Origin: Nanobdellota archaeon | GTDB lineage: Archaea; Nanobdellota; Nanobdellia; Woesearchaeales; GW2011-AR15 | Assembly (NCBI GenBank): GCA_018815145.1 | Contig: JAHIYL010000058.1 | Span: 1 to 13,940, forward strand | Direction: 5' to 3' | DNA length: 13,940 nt | Part shown: positions 6,944-12,184 of the stretch, in pieces | Numbering within the stretch: the stretch's first letter is position 1 | Layout: each line of letters opens with the position of its first letter | Position numbers and translations under genes: made by a program | The notes under the pieces: generated by a model | Told to the model about the DNA's origin: nothing | Database searches by the model: none | Seen by the model: the letters and a program-made list of their open reading frames with translations, nothing else

Positions 6944-6996
6944 CTTACAATCTCATAATCTGATAAGTTTTCTCAAAATTTACGATTGAACAGTAA

Positions 6997-7012
6997 ACAC
7001 AATATGTTGTGT
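6997..7012. promoter_or_regulatory. NrdR box, proximal
   Basis: ACACAATATGTTGTGT matches the published NrdR-box consensus ACACWATATATWGTGT at 15 of 16 positions and is nearly palindromic. It lies 54-69 nt upstream of the nrdR start and forms a pair with the weaker box at 7029-7044. Confidence 0.85.
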
Positions 7013-7028
7013 ATATTTGATTCAAAAC

Positions 7029-7044
7029 ATACAACATCTGGTAT
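7029..7044. promoter_or_regulatory. NrdR box, distal (degenerate)
   Basis: ATACAACATCTGGTAT matches the NrdR-box consensus at 11 of 16 positions, with palindromic ATAC/GTAT arms. It starts exactly 32 bp from the proximal box (16-bp spacer, about three helical turns), the spacing known for tandem NrdR boxes. The spacing makes the weak match credible. Confidence 0.65.
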
Positions 7045-7064
7045 ATTCTAATAACTTAAGTACT

Positions 7065-7075
7065 TTATAAATATT
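7065..7075 (-). promoter_or_regulatory. Probable TATA box of the nrdR-nrdD operon
   Basis: The minus strand reads AATATTTATAA. Transcription would begin about 25-30 nt downstream, near 7043, inside the distal NrdR box. Bound NrdR would then cover the start site and the early transcribed region. An alternative weaker TATA (AAATATAC at 7011-7018) overlaps the end of the proximal box. Either placement permits direct repression. Confidence 0.45.
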
Positions 7076-7277
7076 CCTGTCTTCAAAACTATATTTGCAA
7101 AAATCACAGTTTCAAATTATAGTTTTTTTTGATTATTTTGCAGCATTATAATTCCACTCCATATATTTAGAAATTTATAATCTTAGCCAAAATTTCAGTC
7201 GAAAAAACACCCTTTCTATTGAAAACACCCCGTTTTACTCAATCGCAATTACTACAAAAATTTATTAAATAAACTGA
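7076..7277. other. AT-rich divergent intergenic region, no gene seen
   Basis: This is the rest of the 370-bp gap between nrdR and the winged-helix gene. I see no convincing ORF or RNA gene. It holds interlaced inverted repeats (AAAACTATA 7085-7093 with TATAGTTTT 7118-7126; a TTTGCAAAAATCA-type sequence at 7095-7107 with an imperfect partner at about 7131-7143). There is also a short imperfect direct repeat: GAAAAAACACCC at 7201 and GAAAACACCCC at 7221. All are AT-rich enough to be partly chance. Confidence 0.5.
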
Positions 7278-7278
7278 A

Positions 7279-7287
7279 TTAAAAATA
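7279..7287 (+). promoter_or_regulatory. TATA-like box for the winged-helix gene
   Basis: TTAAAAATA is centred 31 nt before the ATG at 7314, consistent with a leaderless or very short-leader transcript. It overlaps the dyad at 7283-7304. Confidence 0.45.
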
Positions 7288-7304
7288 CTAATATTAGAGT
7301 ATTT
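7283..7304. promoter_or_regulatory. Candidate operator dyad at the winged-helix promoter
   Basis: AAATACT (7283-7289) and AGTATTT (7298-7304) are perfect inverted repeats around an 8-bp centre. The dyad overlaps the likely TATA box and ends 9 nt before the start codon of a DNA-binding protein, a typical place for an autoregulatory operator. That role is inference. Confidence 0.4.
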
Positions 7305-7313
7305 ACCGCAAAA

Positions 7314-7502
7314 ATGGGACAACAAGAAGTATATGATTTTTTGAAGAAGAACAAAAAAGATTGGTTCACGTCTAAAGATATCGCTGAAAGACTTGATGTC
7401 TCAATCGGTTCTGTCACAAACAATCTAAAAAAGCTAAGAAAGAGCGGTTCTGTGAAATTCAAGTTCGACAACAACAAGTATTATTATGTTTTTAAGGCCT
7501 AA
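7314..7502 (+). CDS. Small winged helix-turn-helix DNA-binding protein
   Basis: This 62-residue protein consists of a single winged-helix domain. Helix 1 is at about 3-13. The helix-turn-helix spans about 19-43 (T-S-K-D-I-A-E-R-L-D-V-S, then S-V-T-N-N-L-K-K-L-R-K-S-G), and a beta wing runs from 45 to 60 (V-K-F-K-F-D-N-N-K-Y-Y-Y-V-F). The fold resembles the MarR/ArsR/TrmB-type domains common as free-standing archaeal regulators. There is no effector or metal site, so what it responds to cannot be read. It is divergent from nrdR across a shared regulatory region and lies 39 nt before rsmI. A dyad at its own promoter suggests self-regulation. The start is the first ATG and fits the TATA spacing. 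Confidence 0.75.
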   Translation: MGQQEVYDFLKKNKKDWFTSKDIAERLDVSIGSVTNNLKKLRKSGSVKFKFDNNKYYYVFKA

Positions 7503-7510
7503 AAGCCAAG

Positions 7511-7520
7511 TTTTTTAATT
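7511..7520 (+). promoter_or_regulatory. T-rich element: rsmI TATA-like box and/or wHTH terminator
   Basis: TTTTTTAATT is centred 27 nt before the rsmI ATG and begins 9 nt after the winged-helix stop codon. The T6 run could end the upstream transcript, and the TTTTAATT part could serve as a weak TATA box. The sequence does not discriminate between these. Confidence 0.35.
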
Positions 7521-7541
7521 TCTTACACATTATGCATATAT

Positions 7542-8204
7542 ATGCTATATCTGGTCGCAACACCAATTGGAAATCTTAGTGACATAACTCTTCGTGCTAT
7601 AGAGACACTGAAGAACTGCGAACTCATACTTGCTGAAGATACACGAAGAACAGGTATCCTCTTGAAAAGATATGATATTGCAAATAGGATGGAAAGCTTC
7701 AATGACAACAATAAGGAGATAAAGACAAAAAGGATCGTCCCGCTCCTGAAACAGGAAAAGGATATTGCTCTTGTCAGTGATTCAGGAACACCTGGAATAT
7801 CTGATCCGGGATTCTACCTCACCAGAGAATGCATAAGAGAGCAAATTGCTGTCAGCCCTATTCCCGGTGCTTCTGCTTTCATATCTGCGCTTATTGCCTC
7901 AGGCCTTCCAACAGATAGGTTTGCATTTTATGGGTTCCTACCAAAGAAACCAGGTAAACTAAAGAAAATCCTGGAAGAGATAAAGATAAGAGAAGAGACC
8001 AGTATATTCTATGAGTCTCCACACAGGATAAGGAAGGTCATCGACACGATGTGCGAGGTGATTCCCGGACGAACAGTTGTCCTGGCAAGGGAAATCACAA
8101 AGAAATTTGAAGAATTCATCCGTGGAACACCGGCAGAGATCAGGGAGATGACAAAAGAACATTCACTCAAAGGCGAATTTGTTGTACTAATAGGCAAGAA
8201 ATGA
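7542..8204 (+). CDS. rsmI: 16S rRNA C1402 2'-O-methyltransferase RsmI-like, short form
   Basis: This 220-residue member of the tetrapyrrole-methylase (SAM-dependent) fold has the RsmI signatures: L-V-A-T-P-I-G-N-L at the N-terminus, L-A-E-D-T-R-R (about 30-36), V-S-D-S-G-T-P-G-I-S-D-P-G (about 78-90), P-I-P-G-A-S-A (about 107-113), F-Y-G-F-L-P-K-K (about 128-135), F-Y-E-S-P-H-R (about 156-162) and A-R-E-I-T-K-K-F-E-E (182-191). In bacteria RsmI 2'-O-methylates C1402 of 16S rRNA in the decoding centre. Bacterial RsmI is about 280 residues. This one ends cleanly at G-E-F-V-V-L-I-G, so it has the full catalytic domain but not the C-terminal helical domain. Its presence in an archaeal context suggests acquisition from bacteria or an ancient DPANN trait. 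The ATG at 7542 fits the family start. Confidence 0.92.
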   Translation: MLYLVATPIGNLSDITLRAIETLKNCELILAEDTRRTGILLKRYDIANRMESFNDNNKEIKTKRIVPLLKQEKDIALVSDSGTPGISDPGFYLTRECIREQIAVSPIPGASAFISALIASGLPTDRFAFYGFLPKKPGKLKKILEEIKIREETSIFYESPHRIRKVIDTMCEVIPGRTVVLAREITKKFEEFIRGTPAEIREMTKEHSLKGEFVVLIGKK

Positions 8205-8445
8205 AAATAGAAGGGCAGGCGCATGTTTTTTTCTTGATATTCTGCATTGCGGGTGCAAAAGGTGCTTTTGGTTCATTCTGGCATTGAGCTTCGCTGGATT
8301 CTGCAGGCATACCCCGCAAGCACCATGCAATTCAGTACAAGCATGAGCTCAGTCATGATCCTTATCTATCTTTCTGCAGGGATAGGCACCAAGGAAAAAA
8401 ATCTGCACTCCTGTTTTTCCCCTCCCCTTTGCCCTATTTTATTAG
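8205..8445. ncRNA. G+C-rich intergenic stretch with strong inverted repeats; candidate structured RNA or dispersed element
   Basis: No protein-like ORF is convincing here. By my count 8241-8390 is about 49% G+C, well above its surroundings. A long imperfect stem is visible: CTG (8242-8244) with CAG (8333-8335), ATTGC (8246-8250) with GCAAT (8327-8331), and GGTGC (8252-8256) with GCACC (8320-8324). A hairpin CATGA/TCATG (8342-8346/8353-8357) follows. TTCTGCA-type strings recur. A T7 run at 8226-8232 may terminate rsmI. I found none of the conserved cores of tRNA, SRP RNA or RNase P RNA. The strand is undetermined, and it could equally be a miniature repeat element. Confidence 0.35.
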
Positions 8446-8507
8446 GACAAAAAATAGTAAAGCTGTTAAAGTATTTATTTTTTTCTAAGTTTAATAGTCC
8501 CACTCTT

Positions 8508-8873
8508 CTACAAAAACTGAGTGATTCTAACAAAAAGAAGTAAACTTAAACCCCATGACAATGGAATCCAGAAAGGGATATTTAATAATGTTGGATTGGC
8601 AAATTGATAAAGCCCGACCGAAGTAAAGGCAAATTCCATTATAAAACCAACCAACACAAAAATCACAAAGAGAATATGGTCTCTGGGTTTATGCCAAAAA
8701 TAGGATCTGACAACATAAATTGAGATTAGTATGAAGAAAATTAAGAAATCGTTTTGCCAAAATAAAATAACAGAAACAAAAGTTAAACCGAGAATAGCCA
8801 TTTCCCTGATAATTTCTTTCTTTTGCCTGATTTTCAGGCCACTTAACCTGTTTAAGAATGAATCTTTAATCAT
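8508..8873 (-). CDS. Small multi-pass membrane protein, unrecognised
   Basis: This 121-residue protein starts with a basic amphipathic segment (residues 1-22) followed by about four hydrophobic spans: roughly 24-41, 43-58, 67-87 and 96-115. The third span, rich in V, G, F and M, contains a glutamate in F-I-M-E-F. A loop F-A-N-P-T-L-L-N-I-P-F-W-I-P follows, resembling the proline/tryptophan-rich turn of some uncharacterised multi-pass families, but I cannot name one with confidence. It starts 25 nt after the stop of the MCM-like ATPase on the same strand and may be co-transcribed, and it is convergent with rsmI. Function unknown. Confidence 0.7.
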   Translation of the reverse strand: MIKDSFLNRLSGLKIRQKKEIIREMAILGLTFVSVILFWQNDFLIFFILISIYVVRSYFWHKPRDHILFVIFVLVGFIMEFAFTSVGLYQFANPTLLNIPFWIPLSWGLSLLLFVRITQFL

Positions 8874-8898
8874 TTTTACATAATATTTCGATTTACAG

Positions 8899-10086
8899 TC
8901 ATTTCTTTCTTAAGAACAAAGATTCTTTGACTATATTCCGGACTTTTACAAAATCAGCTTCTGTGACTTCTTTTCTAAGGTGCATGCGCGCATTTGCCTT
9001 GCAGAGCCTCATTATCCCTATCACTATCCTCGGTGTGACCTCTATGATGAATTCATCCTCGTATTTCTTTATCTTTTCAATGAAATCCACGACCGCACTC
9101 TCAAGCTTTTTTGGAAATGTCACATTTATCTCCTCGGCAAAGCTGATATAGTCCCTGATGAATTCAATATCTTCTTTTAGAGGTGCATCTTTCTCATCTT
9201 TGAGTATTTTTTTTGTTATATGCAAAAACCCTTCAACTCCTGGTTTTCTTACAAGAAATACGATATGGAATCTGGATAGGAGAGCTGATTCAAATGGAAG
9301 CTGTTTTTTCAGTGTCTCCACCATCTTTCCGACAAATTTGTCACCTTTAGGATTCGCAGTGGCAAGGACACGGACATTTGTCTTTATCTTCATGCTCTTG
9401 TTTGCCTTGTCATATGATATGAACCCTTTTTCCATAGCAGAATAAAGATATGCATAATCCTCTCTCTTCATGAGATTAAGTTCATCTATGGCACAGAGTC
9501 CTCCATCAGCACGCGGAAGCAGTCCGAGAGTTGTCTCTTTTCCCTTCATTGTAACCCCAAGTCCTGCTCCACTGGTTCCTGAACCAAGGCCAAATGAAGA
9601 TATCGGATGCAGTTGTGCTGCAGCTCTCAGAAAGACAGTCTTCCCAGTGCCCGGATCGCCAATCAGAAGTATATGTATAGGCTCAGTAGAGAAAAGCTGG
9701 AGTGCAATCGCTTCTTTCACATCCCCAAGACCAAATATATTTGGTGCAATAAGTGCCTTAATTTTTTCCTCAGCATATTTGGAAAACCCTTTGAATGCCC
9801 GCTGTCTTGTCTCCTTCAGGACGTCTTCATTTACTGAGTCGATGAAACTTTTTATCTCACTGTTCTTTGTCTTTGATGTCAGCTGCGGGTAGAGCCGGTC
9901 CTCCATTATCTTTGGAGAAAGACCAAGCTTCTGGAAGAATATGTCTGCTTTTTTTGTCCTGACAAGATATTTGGCCTTTTTGAAATTCTCTTCATCAATA
10001 AGCCCTTCAAGGCTCAACAGTGGTTTTTTTTTCTGCTCGCTCATCGGTTTCAACAGGTTGAACAGGTCTGAGATTGTATTCTGCAT
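8899..10086 (-). CDS. MCM-like AAA+ ATPase without the N-terminal OB domain
   Basis: From the ATG at 10086 this is 395 residues. The C-terminal part is an MCM-type AAA+ module: I-F-G-L-G-D-V-K-E-A-I (117-127), Walker A G-D-P-G-T-G-K-T (143-150), G-S-G-T-S-G-A-G-L-G (168-177), A-D-G-G-L-C-A-I-D-E (193-202, Walker B), A-M-E-K-G-F-I-S (217-224) before the pre-sensor-1 hairpin, sensor 1 A-T-A-N-P (242-246), arginine finger L-L-S-R-F (269-273) and sensor 2 near Arg353. Replicative MCM is about 650-700 residues, with an OB-fold/zinc N-domain that is absent here; about 115 mostly helical residues replace it. It is probably an ATP-driven remodeller or helicase paralogue. A longer start at 10176 would overlap the upstream gene; the ATG at 10086 has a TATA box 27 nt before it and is preferred. 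Confidence 0.85.
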   Translation of the reverse strand: MQNTISDLFNLLKPMSEQKKKPLLSLEGLIDEENFKKAKYLVRTKKADIFFQKLGLSPKIMEDRLYPQLTSKTKNSEIKSFIDSVNEDVLKETRQRAFKGFSKYAEEKIKALIAPNIFGLGDVKEAIALQLFSTEPIHILLIGDPGTGKTVFLRAAAQLHPISSFGLGSGTSGAGLGVTMKGKETTLGLLPRADGGLCAIDELNLMKREDYAYLYSAMEKGFISYDKANKSMKIKTNVRVLATANPKGDKFVGKMVETLKKQLPFESALLSRFHIVFLVRKPGVEGFLHITKKILKDEKDAPLKEDIEFIRDYISFAEEINVTFPKKLESAVVDFIEKIKKYEDEFIIEVTPRIVIGIMRLCKANARMHLRKEVTEADFVKVRNIVKESLFLRKK

Positions 10087-10108
10087 GACAAAACAGAAAG
10101 ATTTGCTG

Positions 10109-10118
10109 ATATAAATAA
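10109..10118 (-). promoter_or_regulatory. TATA-like box for the MCM-like gene
   Basis: The minus strand reads TTATTTATAT, centred 27 nt before the ATG at 10086. It lies just beyond the stop of the preceding orphan gene and favours the shorter, leaderless reading of the ATPase gene. Confidence 0.55.
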
Positions 10119-10126
10119 TGTTATGG

Positions 10127-11173
10127 TTAAGAAGGATTGACTTCAGAAGGTTTATAATCCATAGAGGTAATTTCACTTATGAATTTGTTTGCAAAATTAA
10201 CATTTGCTTTCTCTCCTTTATATTCAAATTGCTTTCTGTCATATAAATTGATGAATGTGTGGATTCCTTTTGCCACAATAGTTGAGTATAGCTGCAATCT
10301 TGCCATTCTTCGTTCTTTAATCACCGGTAAATTATCTTGACCCAAACTTTCTGTCTGTCCAATAGGAACTATTTTTTTAATTTTCTGCTCTAAAATATCC
10401 TCAACAATTTTTCTTTCATCATTTTGATTTGAATCAAATATTTTGTTATATGACTCATACTCTTCATCCATTAAATTTTTTAGATATACTTTTGCCCGTT
10501 CCATTTTTTCATTATGTTTTTTAATCATTGTATCTATACTAAATTTTTTTATTTCTTCAAAATATTCTGTTGCTGCACGCTGAAATAAACCATTATAAGT
10601 AGGGATTTTTTTATTTTTAAGATCATAATTATTTCTTTTAATAATGAATTTGGTCAAGAGAGAATCCTCAACATCATATTTAAATTTTTGAAAAATTCTA
10701 AAATCTCTTCTAAAAGAATCTTCAGCGATTGTTCCCCTAAAATTGAAAGGGTCCCCTTGATTTTCGGATAGATTATATATTGCCTGTACAGTAGGTGTTC
10801 TTACTGATAGAGACAATAACGAATTTCTATCAATATTTCCATCAGTATCACTAATTGCCAATGGTGCTTCCTCTGAAAGTAAGCCATATTCAACCAACAA
10901 TGAATGTGTTCCAAAAAAAAGTATCCAATCATCAAGAAATCTTCTATTGTCTTCAAATGATTCTAATTGTGTATCTTTTTCAATTATTCTAGATTTTTTT
11001 TCAAATATAACATTATTAATTTTATTCACTGAAAGTAAATTAGAAAATGTATTATTATATAGTCTTTGTACGTAATTTTCCAAAGGAGTTGAATTACTAA
11101 CAGGTGTTCCTCCATGTGGAGTAGTTGTTTTTTCACTATCAAATTCCCAAATAAGATTAAATGAATTTGTCAC
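10127..11173 (-). CDS. AT-rich orphan protein, unrecognised
   Basis: This 348-residue soluble-looking protein has no signal peptide and no hydrophobic span. I recognise no family motif. It is rich in N, K, E, I and F. Residues from about 200 to 265 are lysine/glutamate-rich and probably form long helices. A putative C-terminal helical segment includes R-R-M-A-R-L-Q-L-Y. The first codon is GTG (11173); an overlapping ATG at 11175 is closed at once by a stop, and the next in-frame ATG is far inside. A TATA-like box is centred 30 nt upstream. Its G+C is strikingly low (sampled lines 17-27%, against 37-48% in the neighbouring MEMO gene), suggesting recent transfer or weak constraint. It lies directly upstream of the MCM-like ATPase, which may be a partner. 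Confidence 0.7.
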   Translation of the reverse strand: MTNSFNLIWEFDSEKTTTPHGGTPVSNSTPLENYVQRLYNNTFSNLLSVNKINNVIFEKKSRIIEKDTQLESFEDNRRFLDDWILFFGTHSLLVEYGLLSEEAPLAISDTDGNIDRNSLLSLSVRTPTVQAIYNLSENQGDPFNFRGTIAEDSFRRDFRIFQKFKYDVEDSLLTKFIIKRNNYDLKNKKIPTYNGLFQRAATEYFEEIKKFSIDTMIKKHNEKMERAKVYLKNLMDEEYESYNKIFDSNQNDERKIVEDILEQKIKKIVPIGQTESLGQDNLPVIKERRMARLQLYSTIVAKGIHTFINLYDRKQFEYKGEKANVNFANKFISEITSMDYKPSEVNPS

Positions 11174-11198
11174 ATTCTCTTCTAGCTAATCCTGACTA

Positions 11199-11207
11199 AT
11201 ATATAAA
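11199..11207 (-). promoter_or_regulatory. TATA-like box for the orphan gene
   Basis: The minus strand reads TTTATATAT, centred 30 nt before the GTG start at 11173. This supports that start and a leaderless or short-leader message. Confidence 0.55.
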
Positions 11208-11237
11208 CGTTTCCGAAATTTAACCACTAAAAAATGA

Positions 11238-12104
11238 TTATTTGAAAAGAATGCTCACATAGCTCACAGAACTGGAATAATCCTCAGTCAGGTCGCTCGA
11301 CGTGTAATGCATGAGAAGACTGCCCTTTGGCTTGACCTCTTCATCAGAAAACAGTTTCATAAGAAGCAGGATAGGATAATATCCGCAGATTGTCACCTGT
11401 GTAGTATTGATGTAATCAGAAAAGCCGGGTATGTCAAGCTTTGTGATGAAGTCAATCCCCTTTCTGTCAAGATTATTCAGCCGCTCCTTTATGTCGCTCG
11501 TGAAGGGAAGGTAGCCATAGCTTCTGCCGTAATGTGTGAAATCTGAACTAACTATGAAGACAACATCTTTTTTTGAGAGGACTTTTTCCATCTCTTCACC
11601 AAGCTGCCTGAAATCAACATCTCGATTCACAGATATTGCAACAATGCGAATATCCTTCATCCTGTCCTTGCTTGCAAACTGCAGAAGTGGCAGCTGGACT
11701 TCTATTGAATGCTCATTCATGTGCGCATCCTCATTTATGTCAAGACAGGTATTCTCCTTAAGTTCTATTGCCAGGTCCTTGTCAGTCTTGACCATGCCGA
11801 ACGGTGTCTTCCAGTCTTCAATTGATATCCCGCTCTGTTCACCCATGTGAGAAAAACCAAGCAGAACATATGTCTTTGGAAAATGTGATTCAGCAATCTC
11901 CTTGTATGCCCAAAGAGCACAACTGCCTGAATAAACATAACCTGCATGCGGTACGATGATACCTTTTATTTTTCTGGACTCATTTCTTGTTATGGGAAGT
12001 TCTCCCGGCCCAAGTTTTGCTGCGAACAGACCGGTTATTTCTTTTTCAAGCTGTTCAAAATCTCCTTCATAGAATTTTCCTGCAACAATAGGGCTTCTTA
12101 CCAT
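11238..12104 (-). CDS. MEMO1-family protein (AmmeMemoRadiSam system protein B)
   Basis: This 288-residue protein has the full MEMO pattern. It opens with R-S-P-I-V-A-G-K-F-Y-E-G-D. It then has V-P-H-A-G-Y-V-Y-S-G (51-60, His53), G-F-S-H-M-G (83-88, His86), N-E-H-S-I-E-V-Q-L-P-L-L (130-141), V-S-S-D-F-T-H-Y-G (185-193, His191) and T-I-C-G-Y-Y-P (238-244, Cys240). The three histidines and the cysteine correspond to the metal-binding residues described in human MEMO1, which is related to extradiol dioxygenases. In many prokaryotes MEMO accompanies an AMMECR1 protein and a radical SAM enzyme; neither is next to it here. The cellular reaction is unknown. The ATG start matches the family and has a TATA-like box 27 nt upstream. 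Confidence 0.92.
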   Translation of the reverse strand: MVRSPIVAGKFYEGDFEQLEKEITGLFAAKLGPGELPITRNESRKIKGIIVPHAGYVYSGSCALWAYKEIAESHFPKTYVLLGFSHMGEQSGISIEDWKTPFGMVKTDKDLAIELKENTCLDINEDAHMNEHSIEVQLPLLQFASKDRMKDIRIVAISVNRDVDFRQLGEEMEKVLSKKDVVFIVSSDFTHYGRSYGYLPFTSDIKERLNNLDRKGIDFITKLDIPGFSDYINTTQVTICGYYPILLLMKLFSDEEVKPKGSLLMHYTSSDLTEDYSSSVSYVSILFK

Positions 12105-12126
12105 GCAAAAAGAAAAAGGAATGCTG

Positions 12127-12136
12127 TTTTAAAAAG
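12127..12136 (-). promoter_or_regulatory. TATA-like box for the MEMO gene
   Basis: The minus strand reads CTTTTTAAAA, centred 27 nt before the ATG at 12104, in the short gap after the secreted-protein gene. Confidence 0.5.
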
Positions 12137-12184
12137 ATTACTCTTCACCAGGTTTGTCAATGAGCTCTTTTGTCTCCCTTTCTA

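Noticed and set aside
8247..8543. A 98-codon plus-strand frame in the G+C-rich gap after rsmI
   Set aside because: Its translation has no domain-like pattern, it overlaps the inverted repeats, and it runs into the opposing membrane-protein gene. Treated as a chance frame.
10087..10176. Longer 425-residue version of the MCM-like ATPase
   Set aside because: It would overlap the upstream orphan gene, and a TATA-like box lies inside the extension 27 nt before the ATG at 10086.
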